Of a DNA stretch of 42,500 nt, positions 11,210-25,970 are shown one piece after another; the first letter of the stretch is position 1; the number at the start of each line of letters is the position of its first letter. The stretch spans positions 195,235 to 237,734 of the forward strand of contig CAUJGJ010000006.1 in the NCBI GenBank assembly GCA_963170055.1, written 5' to 3'. The DNA is from Halisarca cf. caerulea. Lineage: Eukaryota > Porifera > Demospongiae > Chondrillida > Halisarcidae. The notes beneath the pieces were generated by a model. That model was not told the origin of the DNA. It worked only from the letters and a program-made list of their open reading frames with translations, and searched no databases. A program made the translations under genes and the position numbers.

Positions 11210-12452
11210 CACACACATGAACACACACACATACGTACACACACACACATACGTACACACACACACACACACACACACTTTCATTCTTTTTGATGAATAT
11301 TGTCCAAATATATTCTTTGCTCCATCCCCTTCTGACGCTTTCAATTCCTCGATAACTTCAGTGACATGAAAGTAGTGCACAGCTACACGGGAAAATCATC
11401 AGACCCAGTAGTACATATGTAACTATACCAAAATGGAAAACAAGTAATTTGAGTTAAAAATTCGTGGGGGCTACTGCCCCACACACTCAAATCACTTGCA
11501 AAGAATTGAAGGTAATGCTACAGCTGAGCACTTATCAATGTTCGCGATTGATTTGAAAACAATTCCTAACTTATTCTTGTATAAATTCATACTGCTCAAT
11601 TACTATTATATAAATTCTCTTTTATAAGACTTTCCTTCAAATCCATATTATATATATGTACGTATATACATATACAATAATCAGACAAGCGTTCCACACA
11701 GAGAAGTCCATATGAAAACAAACACACACATGAACCTAAAAAATGGCTACTTCTCACTTGAGGCAGATTTCAGTTTGTTAGCAACCGGTGAAGAGGGAAG
11801 GTCTTTCAGTTCTTCCTGTAGTTTTCCACGAATGTCCTTGGCTTCGGCAGCCCACCTCAGTTCACAATGTCGCCGATCAACCAACCAATCTAGACGCAAG
11901 AAACAATAGTAGGCTGTCATGGAAAGCAATCATACACACATTCTGCATCTCAACACACCAGACTTGCACACAGCCTGTCTGTGATCAAACTGCAGATCAT
12001 AGGGTATAGGGTATAGGGTATAGGGTATAAGGGTATAGGGTATAGGGTATAGGGTATTCTTATTTAACCTGGGGAACCTTTAGCCAGAGCATAGACTCTA
12101 AAACACCAATGGCCAGAGGCTACTGTAAGTGGCACTCAGAAATATGCCGTAAAGAGACCTAATCACCATTTGTTAGAAAATGCTAACATTTATTCATTTG
12201 AAAATAGTATAATTGATAGGGCATATAAAATCACAGAACAAAATATTGTAACTAATAACATTTACTGCAATGATACCAGAGAACATTATGTTGACGGTTG
12301 GTCTTATACTACAAGAGGCTCATTTAACTTTTAGTCCGAGTCAACCTATTCTTCTAAATCTATGTCACTACCAATTATATGCTAATCAACCTACCTAACA
12401 ACTTGTTGTAATGAATGTCGATGGGGATGAGTTGGTCGTTACTCTGCGCCAT
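10256..12452 (-). CDS. CDK5RAP3: CDK5RAP3 (C53/LZAP), N-terminal six exons
   Basis: Coding exons (minus): 12452-12395, 11889-11758, 11382-11279, 11020-10972, 10903-10815, 10345-10256. They splice in frame with GT-AG borders to ~174 residues. The start [19 protein letters not shown] joins [13 protein letters not shown], then [22 protein letters not shown] and [14 protein letters not shown]; each aligns from memory with human CDK5RAP3. The protein is an adaptor of the UFM1 ligase complex (UFL1-DDRGK1) at the ER, involved in ribosome UFMylation and ER-phagy. Human CDK5RAP3 is ~500 aa. The central ATG8-interacting region (IDWGD-type motifs) and C-terminus were not recognised anywhere below 10256, so the gene has a long following intron, continues outside the window, or is truncated. 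The exon 3 and exon 5 donors are the first GT of (GT)n tracts. Confidence 0.92.
10640..10803. repeat. (CA)n microsatellite in CDK5RAP3 intron 5
   Basis: About 160 bp of CA interrupted by TATGTA and a nine-C run near 10725. In the gene sense it is a (TG)n tract beginning about ten bases after the exon 5 donor. Confidence 0.95.
11121..11278. repeat. (CA)n microsatellite forming a splice donor
   Basis: About 155 bp of CA with GCACAC and CATACGTACA interruptions. Read on the minus strand it starts exactly at the exon 3 border (AAA|GTGTGTGT), so the repeat supplies the 5' splice site of CDK5RAP3 intron 3. Confidence 0.93.
12000..12145 (-). mobile_element. Non-LTR retroelement 3' end with heptamer tail, copy 1
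   Basis: Read on the minus strand, a body ending GGTTCCCCAGGTTAAATAAG then AATA is followed by a tail of ATACCCT heptamers (12000-12054). A truncated 3' end plus short tandem tail is typical of CR1/L2-like non-LTR elements. Compared with the 12978-13069 copy it carries a ~37-bp insertion containing a repeat of GCCAGAG. It lies in CDK5RAP3 intron 1. Confidence 0.7.
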
Positions 12453-12977
12453 TTTTCTGGTGGGAAATTCGTACTCATCGTGGGGATTCCCCGTAGAGTG
12501 GTCTCGTTCCCAGACCCACTTTCAGGCGCCTCAAATGAAATCAGTGACAGACAAGTGTATTGCATGCTGGGGGCGGAGAAAGCAGCTAACCAGGGTCCTA
12601 GGACACTAAGCATTGTGTACTAGTGTGGATACAGCTTGCTAGCAAGCTATACCCAGCAGACCATGCACCCTCTGATTTGGAGTCTACACCTTTTCAGAAT
12701 TCCGCTACGGGGCATTAATTAGTATGACAAACCACTCACAAAGAAAGTGGTTCAGTTGATTTCATACTCAAATTTTTACCACCATCCCCAAAAGTGAGTT
12801 AGATTCGTCACTATTGAGCATATTGTCATGTGTTTCGTTTTCAATTTTTCTATTTTTACACGAAGCATTGATTAACATTGCATGAGCACGCTTAAAAATA
12901 GGAATAAAGATGACCAAAGGGGTCAAGTTCAAATAGTGAATAATCAACGATTACAGAGACTGTTATTTATTGAAAGC
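12453..12977. other. Region upstream of CDK5RAP3, promoter presumed
   Basis: Between CDK5RAP3 (leftward) and SLC35B1 (rightward). A GTCTCGTTCCCAGACCC motif near 12503 resembles the end of the hairpin MITEs. No TATA box or further gene is evident. Confidence 0.4.
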
Positions 12978-13069
12978 TATTGTATCAGGTATCAGGTATC
13001 AGGTATCAGGTATTCTTATTTAATCTGGGGAACCTTTAGCCAGAGGCTACTATAAGTGGCACCCAGAAA
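12978..13069 (-). mobile_element. Non-LTR retroelement 3' end with heptamer tail, copy 2
   Basis: Same body as 12055-12145 (minus-strand GGCTAAAGGTTCCCCAGATT then AAATAAGAATA), but the tail here is a different heptamer, ATACCTG, in about four copies (12978-13012). Two copies in the same orientation within 1 kb, with different tails, indicate independent insertions or tail turnover. Confidence 0.7.
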
Positions 13070-13390
13070 AGAAAAAAAAGGGACAAAGGCAAAACACAAA
13101 AGAAACACGAAGGAAGTACAAAGATTCCAAAGAAAAAAAAATTGATATGCAGCAAAAAAAATAAAATAAAATGAGAGATCAGAATTACAAAACAATAAAA
13201 ATATCCAATCAATTTTGGGGGATAGTAATAGCCATTGTCAATGAAATAACTAAAGGTGATTGGTGTGTGAAAACACATGCATGTTGTGTACAGAAATACT
13301 GGACTAATCATTCAAAAAGTGATTTTCGCATAGTCTTGTGAATACCCGAAAGTCTGCACAGCATCGTATGTTGTTTGGAAGAGATGGATG

Positions 13391-13582
13391 TTCTTTCTCC
13401 CTAGTAGTCTTCCTGTGGATCCGCTCTTGTGTAGTTGTCGTATCACAAAGCATGTGTTCTGATCCTGAGGCCACTTGTCCTAACTGTACACTCCCTCATC
13501 GCTGTTTAGCCGACCCTTGTCGCGTCACCATCTGTCGAGCATCTCCTGGTGCCAGGTGTGAGGCTGACTTGTGTGAGGGCTG
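13391..13582 (+). pseudogene. Inverted partial copy of the four-module Cys-rich gene
   Basis: The sequence encodes CSDPEATCPNCTLPHRCLAD and the following residues of the 7620-8900 product almost unchanged (about 95% at DNA level by eye), from the signal peptide to the CEGC of module 1. It then diverges abruptly, with a stop 5 codons later. Homology starts at the TCTTTCTCCCTAGT stretch, after the native N-terminus, although a different in-frame ATG exists upstream. The 3' junction is followed by AT-rich sequence with TAAATAAATAAA, resembling a retroelement end. The copy lies between CDK5RAP3 and SLC35B1. It is most simply a dead fragment; a short secreted peptide cannot be excluded. Confidence 0.85.
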
Positions 13583-13990
13583 CATATGGATGCGCTGACA
13601 AAACTAAATGCCTTCTGGCCAAGGGAATATAGTAAATAAATAAAGTCAATGCAAAGAGTGGAAGATGGCTATACAGTGATTGCAAGTGTTTGCTAAGAAT
13701 ACATGTAGGTAGGACGATGCATTCCTCTGTTCACCCTATATGTATACATTATAATATACTGCTATATAGTGACTAATGCTGGCTAGAGAACTAAAATGAG
13801 CTAGTGCCAGTTGGCCGTTCACTTCTTGATCAATTGTGCCTGGTTGAGCCTGTAGTAAATGCCACGGTTGTTGAGTAGTTCTGAATTTTGTTTTCAATTA
13901 GGTCTTTTCCCGCTCTTCCTATGCCATAAAGTCACGCCCACTTGTCAGTTTTGACCAATGAAATCGTCGAACGATAGAAGGGAAACCACC
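13583..13990. other. Upstream region of SLC35B1
   Basis: AT-rich sequence containing AGTAAATAAATAAAGTC near 13630 (possible retroelement tail). Nearer the gene are TGACCAATG (13951) and CACGCCCAC (~13934), CCAAT- and GC-box-like words compatible with a TATA-less housekeeping promoter. Confidence 0.45.
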
Positions 13991-19036
<5,046 letters not shown>

Positions 19037-20131
19037 ATGATCAAAATGATAGTTATTTAGCTCTCAATTGTTATTTATTTATAGTATATGTGTCTTAATT
19101 CTACAGGTTAATCTTCATTTATTTCTGTTATGATATTATATTAGTTATCTTTTTTCACCCCTGGCATTTACACACAAACAACCACCTCAACTTGTTCTTG
19201 TGTCTCACTTTTTAATAGTCTCTCTTGACCATATCCTGACATGAAGTTCCCATGTTGATGTGTGGACATGTGCAGAGTAGATCTTGGCTGAGCTGGTAAC
19301 TAATCCAGCTGTAAGTGATCATCTTTCATTGCCTGAAGCTAGTTAACAAAACTCTGAAAAAATGTCCAAATATTATGCAAAACACACACACTTCCTATAA
19401 TTTATGCTAATTTTGCTCGGTAGTGGCTAGAGATCCTTAATTTGCACATATTCATTGATCTTGTGTAGACAATGTCCACTGTCATGGGTGACATGTTTGT
19501 TGTGTTAGACCAACTGAGTCCAGCCCACCCGACCCACTGGAGCTAGCTGCTGGAGGAAAGTCCATAATTATTGCCAAAGTACACTAAATCACAAAAATTA
19601 CAGCATGCATGTGGCAATAATACAGGAAGTCATACTCGAGGCCTCGGACACAGAGTTAACTGTTCCAACTGGTAATTGGGTCGGATGACGCCAGATTACC
19701 AGTTAAGCAGGGTCTGGCAAGACCAGGAAGGAGGGAATCACATTGCTATGCAACACAGTTATCACGAATGTCACTGTTTGCATGTAATATGATGTCACTG
19801 CTGCTGTGTTGGAATACAATAAATATATTATTATAGTGAAGACTCCATAATCCGACACTCTGTGGGTAGGAACTAGTGTCAGATTACAGAGGTTGCCAGA
19901 TTATGGAGTGAATCTTAATATTGTGACCGTACCACACAAGATTGTCAGATCAGAGAGAAAGTCGAAATATAATAGAAGTGCCACCCGCAGAGGTTCCACT
20001 TGATTGACTAGATCACACATGCACTAGCAATCGTATTCATAACGTAAAATCATGGTTGTCATAGTAATTTTAGCAAAAATGGCGTCCTAGCTGTACGTCG
20101 TCCTTGTGATATTGTTCGATCACCCCGCGCA
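19037..20131. other. SLC35B1 3' flank and FAIM upstream region
   Basis: Contains a possible polyadenylation hexamer AATAAA at 19818, a short inverted repeat built on AACTGGTAAT (near 19667-19704) and a MITE at 19839-20000. No further coding sequence is recognised. The ~130 bp above FAIM are non-repetitive and presumably hold its promoter. Confidence 0.5.
19839..20000. mobile_element. Degenerate MITE upstream of FAIM
   Basis: Left end GTGAAGACTCCATAATCCGA and inverted right end GTGGAACCTCTGCGGGTGG are divergent relatives of the ends at 14892/15069. The internal words GTCAGATTACAGAGG and GTCAGATCAGAG also recur there. Confidence 0.5.
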
Positions 20132-21897
20132 ATGAACATGTATCATACAGATTTGGACAACGATGATGACATTGCAGCTGAATGGGACGTTGCTTTGTCG
20201 GATAAAATACACAAAGTTACGTTTCTTCATGGAACCATCACTGGTAAGCGTGTTGTCTTAGTCAATGGAGAAGAGCTTGTGAGAAAGAACTGGATGTTTT
20301 CTTTGGTCGGCAAAGAGGATTTCATACTGTCTGGAAAGAAAGCAGAAATCATAATTGATGCTCAGGGGTGGAATTTCGAGTATATTCTTCGAGTCGAAGG
20401 CAAAAACTGGAAGAAGTTCCTGCAAACTCGAAAGAAGAACACAAGAACATGGCTCCCCACAGTCGATGGAGCCAGCCACAGGGTTGTCCTGGAGGTAGAT
20501 AAGATGGAAGTGTGGGTGGATGGCCAGAGGACGGAAGCTGTTGTAAGTAATGTAGATTCCATACTGTGTGATTGGGACTTAGTCTCATGTAGCCAGACCA
20601 AAACCTCTAAAAAGTTCAAGAAGCAAGTTGAGGGTCTAGCCACATGAGACTAATTGTGACTCACTCCAGTTGCTTCCTGGCGTAAATGTTTACCATTGAT
20701 GATGATGTATGTGGGTTAGAGTATCTGTGGTGGGTTAGAGTATCTGTGGCGGGTTGGAGTATCTGTGGCGGGTTAGAGTATCTGTGGTCGGTTAGAGTAT
20801 CTGTGGTCGGTTAGAGTATCTGTGGTGCAGTTGCAGAGCAGCTTAGCATATTTAGTGCTGATTAGTGCACTTCCTACCTGGAGTGTTGGTCACACCCAGC
20901 ATAGATTCTTTGTCCCACACTCCTAACAAGTGCCTTTCAATGTGGTGCATACAATGGAATACGCGTACTCTCTTGGATACACGCTTATTTTCACAACCAG
21001 GTTGCCATTGAGCTAAACTAGCTGAATGGCATGAAACCACATTGCAATGCACCCACAGATCTGGGTGTGCGCTTAGGATGATCTCCCGAGAATGTAAATC
21101 CACCTGACCAGATCCTAGATTCCTAGATTATTCTGTTTGTGAATTTGTACCGTAGAACTAGTTGTATAATTTCTTCAACTTGCTATGTGGATCGATTTGG
21201 ATGTGTTTTATCTTTGGACAGTTTCACATGTCACGATTTTTCATCAAACAATAATATTATTCAATTGTACAACAGTTCACCCACTTAGGCTAGTTTATAT
21301 ACATGCAAATTCACCATTTTTCTGTGAAGTTTTTATGAGTGGGTGAATTGCTGTAATATTGAATAATTGTCTGATGAAAAATTGTGACAATGTTATCTGT
21401 CCAAAGATAAAACACATCCGATTTGTACTGTTGAACCTCCAAATGAAGCAATATTTTGGGGTTGATTTAATTCAACAGTTCTGCCCTTTGTTGAGAGGTT
21501 TTCAGAATGTATTAGAACTGCGTACATACGTACGTACGTATAGGCAGGTAATATTGGACCTCAAGTCATGTCCTTTGTAAAGAGGTTTTCTACATATATT
21601 TATTTCAAAGGGTCTGTCATAGAAGGTTCTTCTGTGCAGGCTTATGTAAACCATGCAGTAGTGTACCATCTAGCGGATATTTCATAATGTTATTCATACC
21701 TTTAGGGAGAGTTTGTTGATAGTGGTACTGAGACCCATTTCAACATTGGATCTGTCCCCGCCTACATTCATACAATAAGCTCTGGGAATCGGAAGAAGGG
21801 CCTTCTCCACTCACTGGTGGTCAGTGGTGTGGAGGTTGATCCGACTGATGAAGTGGACAGTATTATACATGACTCTGAAAGACAAAGAGAGAAGTAG
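20132..21897 (+). CDS. FAIM: FAIM, Fas apoptotic inhibitory molecule, two exons
   Basis: Exons 20132-20542 and 21706-21897 join in phase 0 (GTT|gtaagt ... ctttag|GGA) to give a 200-residue protein, close to the ~180-200 aa of vertebrate FAIM. Diagnostic stretches are WDVALSDKIHKVTFLHGT, GKRVVLVNGEE, WMFSLVGKE, VVLEVDKMEVWVDGQ and GEFVDSGTETHFNIG. FAIM is a soluble all-beta protein with two similar domains. In vertebrates it protects against Fas-induced death, affects NF-kB/ERK signalling and reduces protein aggregation. The acidic N-terminus (DLDNDDDIAAEWD) and the C-terminal extension ending DSERQREK are the least conserved parts. The 1.16-kb intron carries two hairpin elements and a 20-bp minisatellite. 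Confidence 0.95.
20581..20651. mobile_element. Small hairpin MITE in the FAIM intron
   Basis: 71 bp with ends AGTCTCATGTAGCCAGACC and GGTCTAGCCACATGAGACT, an almost perfect inverted repeat starting ~38 bases after the exon 1 donor. Confidence 0.75.
20708..20828. repeat. 20-bp minisatellite in the FAIM intron
   Basis: Six copies of GGGTTAGAGTATCTGTGGTG with GGCGG and GGTCG variants. Confidence 0.9.
21199..21419. mobile_element. Foldback element in the FAIM intron
   Basis: 221 bp. The left arm starts GGATGTGTTTTATCTTTGGA and the right arm ends with its exact inverse; arm similarity runs on through ATTTTTCATCA, CAATT and TTCACCCAC for ~85 bases on each side of a short loop. GATTT flanks both ends, a possible 5-bp target duplication. 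No coding capacity. Confidence 0.8.
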
Positions 21898-23550
21898 CTG
21901 AGTTGTGCATCCTTGGCTGTATCACGTTTACTCATGGTTTTCCAAGCATTTTAGTTTTATTGTTGCAATCACTTACTTCATCATCATTTTGAGTGTAGTT
22001 ATGACTGTTGCTTTAGAATGACTTGTGTAGTTTCTAATGCAGTGAATTTGTGTTGCTATCTGAGAAGGATTTACATACTACAGTCTACCCTCTCTGAGCT
22101 GAACACACTTGGGACCAAAGAAATGGTTCAGTTTGGAGAGGTTTCCGGATTATAGGAGGTTCTATATGTACAACAGTAGGATCTTTACTGACAGTTTGAA
22201 TGGACCAGTCTACTCTGACCACCTCTACAATCTTGCCAATTTCTCTTGGTCCCAAGGTGGATGGATTACAGACTGAGGTTTCACTGCTGGCGAAATCTTT
22301 AGCCATACCCAGCTGTACTATATACCTAAGGAAAACACCCAGAAACTGATATGTACACAAAGTATTGGCCAGCATGAGTTAGCATGTCTTTGAAGGCACC
22401 CACACCCAAGGCAAGCCTCTATAGCCCTGTGAATCCCTAGCAATCAATAGCCATCCTGATCTTCCAGTATCAATGGGGTTGATAACAAAGCTATCAGGAT
22501 TTTGCAAAGAGTACGGTAAGCACCTTGACTGCCTCCAGGAGAAGAGAACTGGAGACAGTAGGCTGTAAAGAAACACACCTCAAACACTCTCCAATCCAAC
22601 CTGTGGACACATGGGAATGGTCCATGTTGTTGGATGCAGACTCTCATTTGCATGTAAGGAATAGATGAGTAGAGAAATGTATCCATAGCACCTCAAAATC
22701 CACAGCTGGTATTGCTTGACATATGGCACACTCCAGGATAAGGATCATTCTGATATTGATGCTCACGCATGCATGGCATGTACCATAGAACCTGTATAAT
22801 TCGGACACCATAGGGTCCACTAAAAGGTCCTCATATCCAGGATTGCCCCAATATATTACTCATATCATAATATGTGTGTGGGAATTTGGGACCAAGACCT
22901 AATGTCCAGTTTTATATACTGTACTGCGTCTGGGATTTTTCAAGTGTCCTGAACAGCAGGTTCACTGCATGCACAAGCAACACGTAGGTTTGTGCATGCT
23001 TGCAGGTCACTATGGTCAGCAAACATGGTGATATGTCTCTACTTGAACACTGACTGTGCATGGAAGAAATCAAACCGTCTTTAATGCATTTGCTTCTCCA
23101 TCTTACTGGTTCTAACTCAACCACGTCTCATTGCTGTACTGGAGTCAGCATATGGCCAACCAGGTGTGCAGAGTTAAATGTATGCCACGCAAGTACGTTC
23201 CTCACATTGCAACACCCATTTATTTATATAGTAGAAAGTGTTTATGGTTTTGTGTATGCTGTGAGAGGTCTATATCAAGATAAAGGGCGGCTTTCTTGAT
23301 GTCTGGCTTAGAGGCTATCTTCACCGCACTTTCTTTCATACTGAGAAACAACAATAGAACTAAATAGATCCTAATCAGCATAGAAAGGACAAGCACGAGC
23401 TGTTAACGGTAGTGTACGATTCTGTTGAGTGCAGATGTACGATTTCGTGAACGGTCAGACCGTCTGCTGAACCATGGGTTTGAGTATATATCTTGGCTGA
23501 ACACTTTGCATGGGTTCAGCTTGGGACTGGAATCTTACGAGGCAGCCAAA
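21898..23550. other. Intergenic region downstream of FAIM
   Basis: AT-rich and mostly unique. A repeat-like segment with CTTGGGACCAA near both ends occupies ~22081-22275. Short open frames here match nothing I recognise. Confidence 0.45.
22081..22275. mobile_element. Possible MITE
   Basis: Starts CAGTCTACCC and ends GATTACAGACTG; inverted, the right end reads CAGTCTGTAATCC and then CTTGGGACCAAGAGAAATTG, mirroring CTTGGGACCAAAGAAATGG on the left. The target duplication is unclear. Confidence 0.5.
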
Positions 23551-23578
23551 TGACGTCATTTTACGTTTTGGCGCCAAA
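23551..23578. promoter_or_regulatory. CRE-like and E2F-like palindromes
   Basis: TGACGTCA (23551-23558), a perfect CREB/ATF palindrome, lies 8 bp before TTTGGCGCCAAA (23567-23578), a perfect E2F-type palindrome. No gene could be assigned to this possible promoter. Confidence 0.4.
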
Positions 23579-23985
23579 TAGGAATTATCCGCCAAAAGCA
23601 TACCAACCACACAGCGTCTGCTCAAAGCCAACTCCGAGGAACGAAATGCTACGCAATGCTCTGAGTACGTCTACATTTGAACATCTAATCAAAGAAAATG
23701 TACTTTTGGCCCCTATCCATTGTGGAGCACAGAGCATTACCAACTTCTTTTGCAGTTTCCCTTTCTGCTACAATTTGACCAATGAAGCAAGTTTATGCAT
23801 ATGAGGTTTTTATGCGTACATCTCTTTATCTCATACATTCATGTGTACCAGTGTGTTCATCTTTTATATTCTTATCAGATAAAATGGCTTTACACGAAAC
23901 GTAACTTCGATCATTGTGGACCAAACCTACCTTAGTATTTATCATGTCCCTGTCAGCAGCTTCCTCGTGTGAGCTTTGTTCACTG

Positions 23986-24042
23986 CTAGTCTGACGTGGT
24001 CAGACCGAATTCCTGGAATTCGGTCTGACCACGTCAGACTAG
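23986..24042. mobile_element. Perfect 57-bp palindrome flanked by 7-bp direct repeats
   Basis: Two 28-bp arms around a single central T, starting CTAGTCTGACGTGGTCAGAC and ending with the exact inverse. TTCACTG occurs immediately on both sides (23979-23985 and 24043-24049), as expected of an insertion with target duplication. The CTAGTCT end is shared with the hairpin MITEs of this window. Confidence 0.8.
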
Positions 24043-24102
24043 TTCACTGCAGTGCACAGTTCAGTTTGCATGCCCAATATCAAGTTGCAGTACTGCTCAA
24101 TG

Positions 24103-24487
24103 TGCTTGTACGTATGTTCACTGAATGTGTATTCCACTATACAGAAACAGCTTTACACAACTTGTGTACTGTTGACTCAGTATATGCAGTGTTTTCCACA
24201 GCTAGAAATTGCAACAGGGTGCTAGTGGGTCAAGACGATTCATTGTCGTCTGTTTCACTGTATACTCATGTTCTTTACGAAGGAAAAGATGTTAGGGTAT
24301 ATAGAATCATAGACACTATATACTACGTATATAGTCAATGTGCTTGTACGTATGTTCACTGAATGTGTTTTCCACAGCTAGAAATCGCAACAGGGTGCTA
24401 GTGGGTCAAGAAGATTCATTGTTATCTGTTTTATTGTATACTCATGTTCTTTATGAAGGAGAGGATGTTAGGGTATATAGAATATTG
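24103..24487. repeat. Imperfect tandem duplication
   Basis: The block beginning GTGCTTGTACGTATGTTCAC occurs at 24103 and 24339. The block from TTTTCCACAGCTAGAAAT to AGGGTATATAGAAT occurs at ~24193-24306 and ~24370-24483. The second copy lacks ~60 bp between these blocks. The frames are not obviously constrained. Confidence 0.85.
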
Positions 24488-24724
24488 TTATTCTGCAGTA
24501 TTACACTACTGGCAAAAGAGTTCAGCATCACAATGATTATTCAGTTCTTTTTAAAATTTGCAGCTAGAAAAGCAGCAGGGTGCTGCACCCTGTTCCAGAT
24601 ATACTGGGGGAAACACTGATACATTTGTACTCTGTATGTGCAACGAACTCTATAGATGGCATGTTTCCTCTTATCTGCCAGTTTGCAGTTATGCATGTGC
24701 ATACATGCAAGTACATGCACTGTG

Positions 24725-24725
<1 letters not shown>

Positions 24726-24798
<73 letters not shown>

Positions 24799-24804
24799 AC
24801 ACGT

Positions 24805-24838
<34 letters not shown>

Positions 24839-24886
24839 ACACGTGCACACACACACACACACACACACGTGCACACGTGCACACGT

Positions 24887-24930
<44 letters not shown>

Positions 24931-24989
24931 GCACACACACACACACACACACATACAAACAAACACACACAGAGACACACACATACACA

Positions 24990-25048
<59 letters not shown>

Positions 25049-25061
25049 ACACACACACACA
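24726..25061. repeat. Long compound (CA)n array
   Basis: About 335 bp of CA with clustered GTGCACACGTGCAC palindromic interruptions between 24795 and 24890 and ACAAACA/AGAGACA variants later. It lies ~540 bp above the 25600-29636 gene. Confidence 0.95.
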
Positions 25062-25541
25062 ATCCTCAACACACAACACACATACAGCACTAACAATCCT
25101 ATACGATCAGCAGAGAAGGGGCAGAGTGTGAATACTTAACAACATGTAGGCCGTAGTCACACTGCACTCATTGTTCTTTTTTACTACATGTCTTATTCAT
25201 TGAGGTGTTATAGTGCTAGCATTCACTATTGTGTTATCAATGGGCCAGGCTCTCTTTGAGAGCACAAACTGAGAAACCGTCACCATTTGAGATGAATAAT
25301 GATATACAGGGTCCCTGCATGAAGCCAATTCTGTTAAAGTCAGATTAGGAAGATAGCCAGGATAACAATGCTACGCACAGCTTTATCTCTTAGTTTCTCA
25401 GGATTGACTCATTATCTTTTATCAAGTATTCCTTTGTGTGTAAAGGTAATCCAAGGTGGGGTTCAGAACATTAACTGCTACATATATATTCCTAACAATG
25501 TGAGTGACCGCATCCAAATATGGTGCCCTCAGTGGATCCCT

Positions 25542-25550
25542 ATATAAAGT
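25542..25550 (+). promoter_or_regulatory. TATA box of the 25600-29636 gene
   Basis: TATATAAAG about 50 bp above the initiator ATG. Initiation 25-30 bp downstream would give a leader of ~25-30 bases. Confidence 0.75.
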
Positions 25551-25599
25551 GGTGAGGAGAATCCAAGGCGAAAAGGACACGAGAGTTACAGACCTCACC

Positions 25600-25923
25600 A
25601 TGCTGGCAGTGGGTGCGATTCTTGTATGCAGTATTTTACTGCAGACAGCTTTACATGTAAGTGTATGAGAAAAGGCTTCAATTGTGTATAAGTATATATT
25701 TGATATTCTGTGATCATTACCTTTGTGCTTCGTGTAATATTATAATATACATATTATATGCATTGTGGTTCTTAGGTTGCAGATGCTCAAGGCCACAACA
25801 ACTGCTACTTAGCAATCTATTGTGCCCATCCAAAGAGACCGTACTACTATGGACCAGCTGATCAACCATTCAACCGATATTGGTGTTCATGTGCCTGTCC
25901 AAACGTGGATTGCCCTAAAGGAC

Positions 25924-25970
<47 letters not shown>

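Noticed and set aside
12000..12054. Internal telomere repeat (GGGTATA heptamers)
   Set aside because: The heptamer directly follows a retroelement 3' end and a related copy has a different heptamer, so a retroelement tail explains it better.
23493..23804. 103-codon open frame near the CRE/E2F palindromes
   Set aside because: No recognisable homology; noted only as context for the possible promoter.
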